Assembly (NCBI RefSeq): GCF_900094545.1
Contig: NZ_FMAH01000003.1
Span: 186,001 to 250,000 of the forward strand
Length of the DNA: 64,000 nt
Source: Martinezella miluonensis
GTDB taxonomy: Bacteria > Pseudomonadota > Alphaproteobacteria > Rhizobiales > Rhizobiaceae
Reading direction: 5' to 3'
The notes beneath the pieces are model-generated. The model was not told where the DNA came from and searched no databases. It worked only from the letters and a program-made list of their open reading frames with translations. Positions 36,532 through 44,645 of the stretch are shown here, piece after piece (position 1 is the first letter of the stretch; each line of letters starts with the position of its first letter). A program made the translations under genes and the position numbers.

Positions 36532-36652
36532 GCCGGCCTCCTGCCGGCTTGCATCGAAATTGTTCTGTCTGGCGAGCGGCTTGTGCACTGTCTTGTCCTT
36601 CATCATTCAAGTCGCCGAACGTCGGGCATTACCCTTGTCGCAGTCGAAATTT

Positions 36653-36664
36653 AAACGTTTATAT
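36653..36664 (-). promoter_or_regulatory. LacI-type operator upstream of GH42 gene
   Basis: On the minus strand this reads ATATAAACGTTT, with the palindromic core AAACGTTT. The same 12 bases occur twice before the amino-acid ABC operon (43051-43063 and 43072-43084). It lies about 122-133 bases before the beta-galactosidase start, a distance similar to those sites. The LacI-type regulator at 43207-44241 is the likely binder. Confidence 0.65.
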
Positions 36665-36710
36665 CGCCGCCGAAGCTTTCGCGGCTTGATCTCTATTGTG
36701 GGGCTGAAGC

Positions 36711-39700
36711 TTAGCGCGCCGGCAGGCGGGACAAGGTCTCGTCCAGCGCCCCCAGGAACCGATCGCAATCTTCGGTGCTGAACGGTGCCGGCGGCTTCAC
36801 CTTCAGCACGTTATGGTGCGGGCCTTCGCTGCTGAGCAGGACGCGATGCTTGCGCTTCATCTCCGCGATCACGAAGTCCAGCTCGGCGGCTGCGGGCTCC
36901 AGCGTTTCGCGATCACGGACGAGCTCGACGCCGTTGAACAGGCCGTGGCCGCGCACATCGCCGATGATCTCGTGGCGCGCGGCGAGCGCGCGCACACCGT
37001 CCATCAATCGGTCGCCGACGACACGGCAATGGTGCATCAGTCGCTCGTCGCGGATGACATCGAGAACGGCAAGACCGATCTCAGCCGAAACAGGATTGCC
37101 GCCGAAGGTGTTGAAATACTCCATGCCGTTGGCGAACGAGGCTGCGATGGCTTCCGTCGTCACCACAGCGGCCATCGGATGACCATTGCCGATCGGCTTG
37201 CCCATGGTGACGATGTCAGGCACCACGCCCTGCAACTCGTGCGCCCACATATGGCGACCTACACGGCCGAAACCGACTTGCACTTCGTCGGCCAAGCAAA
37301 GGCCACCAGCCGCCCGAACATGGGTATAGGCGTCCTTCAGATAGTTGTCGGGAAGGGTCAGTTGCCCACCGGTGCCGAGGATACCCTCGCTGAAGAAGAG
37401 AGCCGGCCGCCGACCTTCCACGGCCAAAGCCGCGACCTGGTTGCGCACGTCCTCCGCATATTTGCGGCCGGCATCCGCATCGCCATAGCGGAATCGGCCA
37501 CGATAAAGATCGGGCATCTCGGCGACGCGAACATGCCGCGGACGCCCTTCTCCGCCCTTACCGTCAAACTTATAGGGGCTGACATCGATCAGGCTCGACA
37601 GATGCCCATGATAGGCATGATCGACCGTGATGATATCGTGGTTACGGGTATAGGCGCGCGCCAGCCGGATCGCGAGATCGTTCGCTTCGCTGCCGGAATT
37701 GACGAAGAAGCAGACATTGAGCGGATCGGGAAAAAGGCTTGCCAGACGGCGCGAATATTCCACCAGCGAGTCATGCAGATAGCGCGAATTGGTATTGAGC
37801 TTGCCGATCTGCGCCTGTGCCGCCTTCACCACGCGGGGATGGCAATGGCCGACGTGGCAGACATTGTTGACCATGTCGAGCCAGCGGGTGCCTTCCTCAT
37901 CGATCAGATAGGCTCCCTCACCGCCGACGATTTTGAGCGGCGTCGCGGAATAGGCGATGCTGAGCGAACGGCCAATGCGACGATGACGCTCTCGCACCAG
38001 AAAATCCTTGTCCCTCGCGACGACGACCGAGGCAGGCTTAGAGAAACCGAAGACCACGCTCGGATCGGGGCTGATGGCCCGCCACACCTGCCATTGGTCG
38101 CGCACGCCGACGCCATGCATCTGCGCACCGAGACCGAGATGATCCGTGACGATCTGGAAATGCAGATGCGGGGACCAGTTGCCGTTTTCCGAAGCCTCGC
38201 CGAGGGTACAGAAAGCCTCGCCCTTGCCGATCTCCTGCCCCACTGAAAGCTCGATGATGCTCTCACGCGAAAGATGGCCATAGAGGGTCCAGAAGACATC
38301 CCCATCATTCGTGCGATGTTCGAGCAGCACCGTAGGGCCAAAGCCGAACTCGACTGCATCATCGTAAATGAAAGTAGCCGTCCCGGCGAAAGGCGCATGC
38401 ACCGGCTGCTGCGCCCGCCCGAAGAGATCAATGCCAAGATGAATGGTCCGGCGCTGACCAGCCGTCGGCGTCTGATAGGCATCGCTTTTGTAGATGTTGC
38501 GATCCTCTCCATAGAGACCGATCGCAAAATCGGCTCCAGCCTGTTCGGCACGCTCTTCGATCAAGCGAGCCGCGCCAGTGGCATCGAGTGACGCCCAGGT
38601 GTAAGCATCCGGTCCCGCCGCGGTCAAATCGAGCGCCAAGACCTTCGGCCTCACAATCGACGGCTTGAAGATCCTGGCAAAGTGATGAGCGTTTCGTTCC
38701 AGCCAGCGCTCGATGCGGGTGCCATGCGGAATCGGATCGAAGCCGCAGGCATCGCGGATGCGGGCAATCGCCAGCGAGCGGTTTTCCCGCCACAGGCGCT
38801 GCAGCTCGCGCCAGACATCCTCCTGGCTCACCAGAAGGTAAGTGTTCTCCGGATTGTCGCGGATCTGCTTTGCCGCCATGCAGATGCTGACGGCATAGCG
38901 CGTACAGGTGAGATCGAAGATCAGCTCAGCTTCGATTTCGCTGATGGGATTGACCGAATGATACGCGCCTGCAAGCCGCGCGATTGTATCCACCGGATCT
39001 TCCGTACCGATCAGCGCATAGGCGCCGGCAACCGCGATTTCGATGACCCGCCAAGTCTCGACCATATCGCCGAAATCGAGCAGGCCGCTAGCGGCACCGG
39101 TCTCGTCGAGCAGGACGTTGTAGTCATTGGCGTCGTTATGGATGACCTGACGCGGGCATCGCTGCAGCCGTGGCAGCACCTCGTTGGCGAAGCGCTCGAG
39201 GATAGTCCCGACAACCTCCCGCTTGTCTGCATCGCTGATGAAGATGAGATTTTCCAGATGCATGCCGGCGCGGCCGATATCCCATGCATAAGAGCGTTTG
39301 GCGCCCGGGTGGCTGAAGCTTTCGAGGCTGCGATCCATCTCACCAAGCAAGCGGCCGAGCGTAACAACGCTTTGCCTGCCGCGTGTCGGCGATTTCGCCC
39401 AGACGCTGCCAGTCAGCCATGTCAATAGACGAGCGGTACGCTTACCACGCAGTTCTGCAGCGATCGCCGTTGCACCGCTTCTATCCGCCAGCGGGCGCGA
39501 GATCGGAAGCTGCGGAGCAGCGCGAGCGAGATGATCGAGCACGGCAATTTGCATCTCGAGGTCCTCCGCCTCGGCGGGGGCATGCAGCTTGAGCAGAAAG
39601 CGCGCTCCATCCTCCGCCTCGATGCAATAGTTGAGGTCGTGCTCGCCGGGCAGTGCGGTGATCTTGCCCGAAATGCCATAGCTGTCGCGGAGAAGCGCGC

Positions 39701-39746
39701 CGATCATTTCGATCTCGCCGCCATGTTTTCCGTTCGCGTCGGTCAT
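36711..39746 (-). CDS. Kinase / M23 peptidase / class III PLP-enzyme fusion
   Basis: A 1011-residue three-domain protein. Residues 15-330 are an aminoglycoside-phosphotransferase/choline-kinase-like domain with the Brenner motif HNDANDYN (His203, Asp205) and metal-binding LLDFGD. Residues 390-575 are an M23 (LytM-type) domain with all zinc ligands: HLGID (His436, Asp440), YGHL and HLHF (His527, His529). Residues 595-1011 are a class III aminotransferase fold with LADEVQVGFGR (Asp820) and the PLP lysine Lys850 in TMGKPIGNG. Animal relatives of the first and last domains are hydroxylysine kinase and the phospholyases for phosphohydroxylysine and phosphoethanolamine. The fusion thus probably phosphorylates a hydroxy-amine and eliminates phosphate and ammonia. 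ATG 39746 has GGGTGGGGCA before it. No signal peptide. Confidence 0.85.
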   Translation of the reverse strand: MTDANGKHGGEIEMIGALLRDSYGISGKITALPGEHDLNYCIEAEDGARFLLKLHAPAEAEDLEMQIAVLDHLARAAPQLPISRPLADRSGATAIAAELRGKRTARLLTWLTGSVWAKSPTRGRQSVVTLGRLLGEMDRSLESFSHPGAKRSYAWDIGRAGMHLENLIFISDADKREVVGTILERFANEVLPRLQRCPRQVIHNDANDYNVLLDETGAASGLLDFGDMVETWRVIEIAVAGAYALIGTEDPVDTIARLAGAYHSVNPISEIEAELIFDLTCTRYAVSICMAAKQIRDNPENTYLLVSQEDVWRELQRLWRENRSLAIARIRDACGFDPIPHGTRIERWLERNAHHFARIFKPSIVRPKVLALDLTAAGPDAYTWASLDATGAARLIEERAEQAGADFAIGLYGEDRNIYKSDAYQTPTAGQRRTIHLGIDLFGRAQQPVHAPFAGTATFIYDDAVEFGFGPTVLLEHRTNDGDVFWTLYGHLSRESIIELSVGQEIGKGEAFCTLGEASENGNWSPHLHFQIVTDHLGLGAQMHGVGVRDQWQVWRAISPDPSVVFGFSKPASVVVARDKDFLVRERHRRIGRSLSIAYSATPLKIVGGEGAYLIDEEGTRWLDMVNNVCHVGHCHPRVVKAAQAQIGKLNTNSRYLHDSLVEYSRRLASLFPDPLNVCFFVNSGSEANDLAIRLARAYTRNHDIITVDHAYHGHLSSLIDVSPYKFDGKGGEGRPRHVRVAEMPDLYRGRFRYGDADAGRKYAEDVRNQVAALAVEGRRPALFFSEGILGTGGQLTLPDNYLKDAYTHVRAAGGLCLADEVQVGFGRVGRHMWAHELQGVVPDIVTMGKPIGNGHPMAAVVTTEAIAASFANGMEYFNTFGGNPVSAEIGLAVLDVIRDERLMHHCRVVGDRLMDGVRALAARHEIIGDVRGHGLFNGVELVRDRETLEPAAAELDFVIAEMKRKHRVLLSSEGPHHNVLKVKPPAPFSTEDCDRFLGALDETLSRLPAR

Positions 39747-39762
39747 TGCCCCACCCTTTCTC

Positions 39763-40479
39763 TTACCAGGATACAGTCCGGCCGTCATAGGCCCGGAAAC
39801 TGCCGCTGTCGGCCATCGTCGCCGTGTCGATCAGGCCTTTCAGACCCTGCGCACTTTGCGCGATGTCGACGACTGCATCCGGACCGCCCATGTCGGTGCG
39901 GATCCAACCCGGATGCAGTGAAATCACGGCAATGCCCTCACGCTGAAAGTCCTGCGCGAGCTTTACCGTCGCCATGTTCAACGCGGCCTTCGAACAGCGG
40001 TAAGCATAATCGCCGTCGTCGTCATCCAGTGTCCCCTCCGCAAGCGAGCCGGCGCGGCTGCTGATGTTGACCAACAGCTTGCGCCGTCCCGCGAGGAGAT
40101 TTGGCTTGAGGGCCTGCGCGACCAGCAGCGGCGCCAACGCGTTGATCCGCATGACCTCCATGAAGTCATCCGCCCGCAGCGACATCAGCCCGCCAGTATC
40201 GCCGCGAACCGCCGCGTTGTTGATCACGATGTCGATCGCGGTGCCTTCGAGTATCTTTCCCAAAGTTTCGATCGATACCGCATCGCTGACGTCGAGAGGA
40301 TAGGGCAGCATCGAAGCGGCCGCTCCCGGCAGCTGCTGGCGTGCGCAAGCCAGCACGCGCCAGCCGTCACCGGCATAGAGCTCCGCAAGCGCCTTGCCGA
40401 GACCGCGAGAGGCGCCGGTCACCAGAACCGCACCCAGTTCCTGCGGCCGTGGAGAACTGTTAGCGGTGCTTGACGTCAT
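39763..40479 (-). CDS. SDR-family oxidoreductase
   Basis: A 238-residue SDR with TGASRGLG at 21-28, INNAA at 86-90, Ser140, Tyr160 and Lys164 (YRCSK). It resembles the C-factor-like subgroup (LHPGWIRTDMGG). The start overlaps the 3' end of the permease gene by 20 bases and the stop is 16 bases before the kinase/lyase fusion. It may reduce or oxidise the semialdehyde expected from the phospholyase step; this is inferred from position only. Confidence 0.88.
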   Translation of the reverse strand: MTSSTANSSPRPQELGAVLVTGASRGLGKALAELYAGDGWRVLACARQQLPGAAASMLPYPLDVSDAVSIETLGKILEGTAIDIVINNAAVRGDTGGLMSLRADDFMEVMRINALAPLLVAQALKPNLLAGRRKLLVNISSRAGSLAEGTLDDDDGDYAYRCSKAALNMATVKLAQDFQREGIAVISLHPGWIRTDMGGPDAVVDIAQSAQGLKGLIDTATMADSGSFRAYDGRTVSW

Positions 40480-42115
40480 ATTTCTTCTCGATAAGGCTCA
40501 CGAAGCTTGCGGCAGCAAGCGTCAGCAGGATGTAGAGAACCGCTGCGGAGTTATAGGGCGCAAAGGGCAGGAAGCTTGCCGACTGGAACTCGCGCATGCG
40601 CTGCGTGATGTCGCGGATCGACAGGATCGACAGAAGCGACGTGTCTTTCAGAATGGCGATAAGTTCGTTGCCGAGCGGCGGAATGATGATGCGGAATGCC
40701 TGCGGGATGATAATCAACCGGGCAGTCTGCCAGCGGTTGAGCCCGATGCTTGCTGCAGCCTCGATCTGGCCGACAGGAATGGCGTTGATGCCGGAACGGA
40801 AAATTTCGGCGAGATAGGCCGAGTAGGCCAGTGCCATCGCCACGATGCCGCGCATCAGGTTCGGAGGATCGAACACGCCCTGCGTCGCATCCTTCAAGGC
40901 ACCGCTCAACGGAAGGCCGACATAGAGAACGATGACCAGCATCGGAATGCCGCGGATCGTATCGACAATGAATTCCGAACCGATCGACAACGGATGGCGA
41001 CGATGGAGAAAACCGCCAAGGGTCAGGAGGCCGATCACGATGGCAACGACCGAAAAGGTTATTCCGGCGGCGCGGTCGCGATCGTTCAACGCCCGCGTAC
41101 GCCAGATAACCGGCCAGTCGGACGGAACCGATGCTTCGGGCAGCAAGGCACCGCTGACATCCTGTTTCTTGCCGACAGCCTCGATGGCCTGCGGAGGAGC
41201 GACGAAGGTCCTGAGCGGTGTTTCCGTCTTTGGCGCACCCTCATACTGGCCGAAGCGCACTGCGCTGGTCAGCCCCGATGGCGTGTTGGTGACGATGCCG
41301 ATCTTGCCGCCAAGCGTACCTGCCAGAACGTAGTTGTCACGCGGCTGCAGCAGGAACCAGGTGGAAAGAGCAGCAAGACCAAACGTCATCGCAACAAAGA
41401 GGATCAGGCTTGAGCGCGTATAGCGCAGCTTCTGCAGACCGACCCAGAGCAGGCCGAGGACTGCCGCCAGAAGATAGGCCGCAATGGCGGCGCGGATCGT
41501 GGTGGCAAGACCGGACGCGAAAGCGATATAGGCAATCAGGAAAACAAAGGCGAGGCCGGCACCGTTGATCACGCCAAGGAGCCACGCACCTGCCCGGCGC
41601 ACTGCGCTTTCAGCCGGAACCGAGGCACGATTGCCAACGGCAAGCAGGCTGAGGCCGCCCACGAGCAGCACGGCATAGGCCGGCCAGATCCAGGCCTCCA
41701 CTTGTCGCACCATCACATCGGCCGTCGGCGTCAGCTGACGAGGCGTCACGCCCTTTACCACTAAGTCGGACTTGAAGGGATCGACGCTGTTGGCGACCAC
41801 CGAGGCAATGAAGGGATGGACCATATCGCCTGCAAGGATCGCAGCGGTCGCGATGAGGCCAAGAAGCGTCACGGTGATGGTCAGGCGCGGCCGCGCAACT
41901 TTCGCCCGCGACAGGAAAAGGACGGCAATACCGGATCCGAACGCGGCGGAAAGCAGTAGGAATCCCGGCACGAAAGCCGAAGATCCGGGCTCCACGCCGA
42001 GGATGGCCTGCAGCGAACGCTGATAGTCCGGCGAGGATGCGAACAGATAAACGATGAAAGGCAGCGCCGCGAGAATGATCAGGTTGCTGGGCCGCACGCT
42101 TTTGATGAACAACAT
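40460..42115 (-). CDS. Enlarged polar amino-acid ABC permease
   Basis: At 551 residues this is much longer than HisM/GlnP-type permeases (about 220-240). The C-terminal part (about 350-551) is a standard amino-acid permease domain with DTIRGIPMLVIVLYVGLPL and the EAA coupling motif EAAASIGLNRWQTARLIIIPQA (452-473). The first 260 residues add about seven hydrophobic segments, and 260-345 form a hydrophilic domain (GKIGIVTNTPSGLTSAVRFG, PQAIEAVGKKQDV) probably exposed to the periplasm. Large permeases of this kind (AapQ/BztB-like) occur in alphaproteobacteria. No partner permease or ATPase gene lies in the operon, so an ATPase must come from elsewhere. Confidence 0.85.
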   Translation of the reverse strand: MLFIKSVRPSNLIILAALPFIVYLFASSPDYQRSLQAILGVEPGSSAFVPGFLLLSAAFGSGIAVLFLSRAKVARPRLTITVTLLGLIATAAILAGDMVHPFIASVVANSVDPFKSDLVVKGVTPRQLTPTADVMVRQVEAWIWPAYAVLLVGGLSLLAVGNRASVPAESAVRRAGAWLLGVINGAGLAFVFLIAYIAFASGLATTIRAAIAAYLLAAVLGLLWVGLQKLRYTRSSLILFVAMTFGLAALSTWFLLQPRDNYVLAGTLGGKIGIVTNTPSGLTSAVRFGQYEGAPKTETPLRTFVAPPQAIEAVGKKQDVSGALLPEASVPSDWPVIWRTRALNDRDRAAGITFSVVAIVIGLLTLGGFLHRRHPLSIGSEFIVDTIRGIPMLVIVLYVGLPLSGALKDATQGVFDPPNLMRGIVAMALAYSAYLAEIFRSGINAIPVGQIEAAASIGLNRWQTARLIIIPQAFRIIIPPLGNELIAILKDTSLLSILSIRDITQRMREFQSASFLPFAPYNSAAVLYILLTLAAASFVSLIEKKYDVKHR

Positions 42116-42146
42116 TCCGGCCTCCAGCGCCAGATCGAGCAGATGG

Positions 42147-42176
42147 TGCCGGGAGCGCGGCGGCGCGCTCCCGGCA
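42147..42176 (-). other. Intercistronic stem-loop after binding-protein gene
   Basis: TGCCGGGAGCGCG (42147-42159) and CGCGCTCCCGGCA (42164-42176) form a perfect 13-bp stem with a 4-base loop, five bases past the binding-protein stop and before the permease start. On the minus strand the T-run precedes rather than follows it, so it is not a standard terminator; a 3' stabiliser fits. Confidence 0.65.
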
Positions 42177-42181
42177 AAAAC

Positions 42182-42928
42182 TTACTTGAGGCCCCAATAT
42201 TTGGCGATGAGCTTGTCCAGCGTGCCGTCCTTCTTGATCTCCTGCAGGCCTTCATTGAAGGCAGCAGCATTCGCGTCGCCCTTACGGAAGACGAGACCGA
42301 TCGGATCGGATTGCAGTCCCTTGATGGCCGCTACCAGCTGGCCGGCAAATTCGCGCTCATAGGCTGCGGCATTCGCACCGTTGATGACGACGCCGTCGAC
42401 ATCCTTATTCTTGAGCGCGATGATCGCCGCGCTGAACGTGTCGTAGGCACCAACGTTTTCCTTGCCGACGAGACCCTCTGCTACCTGGGCATCGGTCGTA
42501 TTGGCCTGCGCCGAAAGCTTGCGCCCCTGCGCCTTGAACTGCTCGAGCGTCATACCCTGATCTTCTGCGCGCGTCAGGATGACCTGGCTGTTGACGATAC
42601 AGGGATCGGAGAAATCCATGGCCTTCTTGCGCTCGTCGGTAATCGACACGCCAGAGGCCACGAGATCGAAATTGCCCTGATCGAGCGCAGCGAAGATGCC
42701 ATCCCAGCCCGTCGTCACGAACTCGGCCTGGCAATGGATCTTGGTGCAGATGGCGTTGACGACATCAAGGTCGAAACCGACGATCTGGCCGCTCGCCGGA
42801 TCGATGCTCTCCATCGGCGGCGAAGTTGTATCCGAGCCGACCTTGAGCAGCTTGCCGCCGAGATCGGCGGCCTGAGCAGCGCCCGCGGCCAGCATGGCAA
42901 ACGCAAGCGTCACGACAAATTTCTTCAT
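42182..42928 (-). CDS. Polar amino-acid ABC substrate-binding protein
   Basis: A 248-residue family 3 periplasmic binding protein with signal peptide (KKFVVTLAFAMLAAGAAQA-A). Lobe motifs include PPMESIDPASGQIVGFDLDVVNAICTK-type sequence, WDGIFAALDQGNFDLVASGVSITDERKKAMDFSDP and AYDTFSAAIIALKNKDVDGV. It should bind a polar, probably positively charged, amino acid or derivative. The gene is the first of the permease/SDR/kinase-lyase operon. Two LacI-type operators lie about 123-156 bases upstream. Confidence 0.92.
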   Translation of the reverse strand: MKKFVVTLAFAMLAAGAAQAADLGGKLLKVGSDTTSPPMESIDPASGQIVGFDLDVVNAICTKIHCQAEFVTTGWDGIFAALDQGNFDLVASGVSITDERKKAMDFSDPCIVNSQVILTRAEDQGMTLEQFKAQGRKLSAQANTTDAQVAEGLVGKENVGAYDTFSAAIIALKNKDVDGVVINGANAAAYEREFAGQLVAAIKGLQSDPIGLVFRKGDANAAAFNEGLQEIKKDGTLDKLIAKYWGLK

Positions 42929-43050
42929 TTCTTCCTCCTCAACGTCGGCACAGCCATCCAGGCAGGGCGCGACAAACCCCTAATGAAGATCCCAACTCCC
43001 CGGTGCTACCAGTCCGATCTTCGTTTCTCACTCCGACTTCCTAACAAGGA

Positions 43051-43063
43051 ATATAAACGTTTT
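43051..43063 (-). promoter_or_regulatory. LacI-type operator 1 of the amino-acid ABC operon
   Basis: ATATAAACGTTTT with palindromic core AAACGTTT (43055-43062). An identical 13-mer begins 21 bases further on, two helical turns, and a 12-base match lies before the GH42 gene. Confidence 0.7.
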
Positions 43064-43071
43064 CAATATCA

Positions 43072-43084
43072 ATATAAACGTTTT
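43072..43084 (-). promoter_or_regulatory. LacI-type operator 2 of the amino-acid ABC operon
   Basis: Second copy of ATATAAACGTTTT, core 43076-43083, on the same face of the helix as operator 1. Both lie between the LacI-type gene terminator (43122-43151) and the binding-protein gene. Confidence 0.7.
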
Positions 43085-43121
43085 TATTTTAAATCCACAA
43101 AGCCATGAAAGAGACCGCATG

Positions 43122-43151
43122 GAACAAAAACCCAGAGCAATACCGCTCTGG
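43122..43151 (-). terminator. Rho-independent terminator of the LacI-type gene
   Basis: CCAGAGC (43132-43138) and GCTCTGG (43145-43151) form a 7-bp stem; on the minus strand the hairpin is followed by GTTTTTGTT. It separates the regulator transcript from the ABC operon downstream. Confidence 0.8.
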
Positions 43152-43206
43152 ATGTCTGGAAGACATGCCGGATATCGAGGGGCGCGATATGGAAAAAGCG
43201 GTGGGA

Positions 43207-44241
43207 TCAGCCGCGAGGCATCAGGCGATCGTCCGAACGCTCGATCAGCTTCGGCATGATGAGGACCTGGAGGCTTTCCGGAGACTCACCTTCCATGCGG
43301 CGCAAAATATAGGTCCCAAGCAGTTCGCTCGGCTCATGAATCGGCAGAAAATAGGTGGTGATCGGAGGAGCGAAATATTGGCTCACATTGAGATCATCGG
43401 TCGCGTTGATCACAGCGTCGCGTCCGTGCACCAGACCGCGTTCATGGAAGCCGGAAAAGGCACCGAGCGCTGAGGCTTCATTGGCGCAGATATAGGCCGT
43501 CGGCGGATCAGGCAGACGGGACATCGTCAGCACGCTTTCCCGACCAAATGCGGGCGTCAGCCGACCGTGAACGACGAGTTCGGGATCGAAAGGGAGATCC
43601 GCGATTTCGAGCGCAAGCCGATAGGCATCGAGCCGGGTGATGGCATAGGTGAGATCGGACATTGGATTGACGAGCGCGATGCGGCGATGGCCACGCTCGA
43701 CAAGCCGTGCGACCGATCGGCGGATCATCTGCTCATTGTCGGCATCCACATAGGCGTGCGGATCGTTGTGGATCGTCGTGCCATAGGTGACGAACGGAAA
43801 ATCGGCCTCCTGCATGATGCGGACGCGCGGATCATCAGCATGCGTGCCGGAAACGATAATGCCATCGGCCTTCTTCAGCGAGACGATCTGCCGGATAGCG
43901 GCCAGGCTCTCTTCGAAAGAGCGCACGGCATAGAGGGAAACACGATAGGGGCTTTCTTCGAGCGCCCACGAAATGCCGCTGAGGAGCTGGGCGTATTCGA
44001 CACCTTCCCATTCCTGCTGCTTTGGTCCGGGCGCCGTCATGATGGCAGCGACCTGATAGGTCTTGCCGGTTCGCAGCTGCACGCCGTGCATGTTCAGCTC
44101 ATAGCCGACACGCTCTGCAGCGGCCACGACGATCGCTCGGGTTTCCGGGCGAACCTGTGGCGAATGCTTCAAAGCTTTCGATACGGTGGCGATCGAAAGG
44201 CCCGTTTCCTGCGCGATAGTCTTGATCGTCGGTCTCTGCAT
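43207..44241 (-). CDS. LacI-family transcriptional regulator
   Basis: A 344-residue LacI-type repressor. The N-terminal helix-turn-helix reads TIKTIAQETGLSIATVSKALKHSPQVRPETR, with hinge VGYELN, followed by a periplasmic-binding-like effector domain (about 60-335). Pattern SIATVSKAL in the recognition helix fits a palindromic operator with central CG, as found at 43055-43083 and 36653-36660. ATG 44241 is chosen as the family N-terminus; a frame extending to 44349 adds unrelated residues. It likely represses the amino-acid ABC/kinase-lyase operon and the beta-galactosidase gene. Confidence 0.9.
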   Translation of the reverse strand: MQRPTIKTIAQETGLSIATVSKALKHSPQVRPETRAIVVAAAERVGYELNMHGVQLRTGKTYQVAAIMTAPGPKQQEWEGVEYAQLLSGISWALEESPYRVSLYAVRSFEESLAAIRQIVSLKKADGIIVSGTHADDPRVRIMQEADFPFVTYGTTIHNDPHAYVDADNEQMIRRSVARLVERGHRRIALVNPMSDLTYAITRLDAYRLALEIADLPFDPELVVHGRLTPAFGRESVLTMSRLPDPPTAYICANEASALGAFSGFHERGLVHGRDAVINATDDLNVSQYFAPPITTYFLPIHEPSELLGTYILRRMEGESPESLQVLIMPKLIERSDDRLMPRG

Positions 44242-44604
44242 GCAGTTCGGCTCGCTACGACTGATTCCTGCCAAGGGAGGCGGCCAAGAGGATATAGATC
44301 GCGGATGCCCAAGCGAAAGCCCGGTCGCGCAATCCTCTCCTCCGACCAAGCATCGGAGTTTTCGGCCATATCGCTTTTAGAGCCGGGAGAACAGAACTTT
44401 TCCGCGATTGTCCGCGCTATTTCTATCTCTCCTTGCCGACACTTCGGTTCGAACTCACTGGCGCGCGTCGCGTTCAAGGGTGTTTTGCAAGGCTCCGGCA
44501 TTCTTGACACCAGCTTGAGAAATCCGAAATGGAGCGGGGATTTGTGCCGGCATTCGAGGGAGCAGCACGACATCTGCAGACCATGCGCAGACTATACATG
44601 AGGG
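44242..44604. other. Intergenic stretch upstream of the LacI-type gene
   Basis: This should contain the LacI-type gene promoter. No AAACGTTT box, other palindrome or plausible gene is visible, so autoregulation through the same operator is not evident. Confidence 0.4.
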
Positions 44605-44638
44605 AAGCCTGGCCGGCGATTTGCCGCCGGCCAGGCTT
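44605..44638 (-). terminator. Stem-loop after the aminotransferase gene
   Basis: AAGCCTGGCCGGC (44605-44617) and GCCGGCCAGGCTT (44626-44638) form a perfect 13-bp stem with an 8-base loop, seven bases past the aminotransferase stop. The downstream T-run is short. Confidence 0.65.
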
Positions 44639-44645
44639 ATACTTG

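Noticed and set aside
36532..36606. Extended N-terminus of the beta-galactosidase
   Set aside because: The first 25 residues are not typical of GH42 and the strong AGGAGG site sits before ATG 36531.
43105..43473. Plus-strand frame of 122 codons over the LacI terminator
   Set aside because: It runs antisense to the LacI-type gene and its terminator, with no family similarity.
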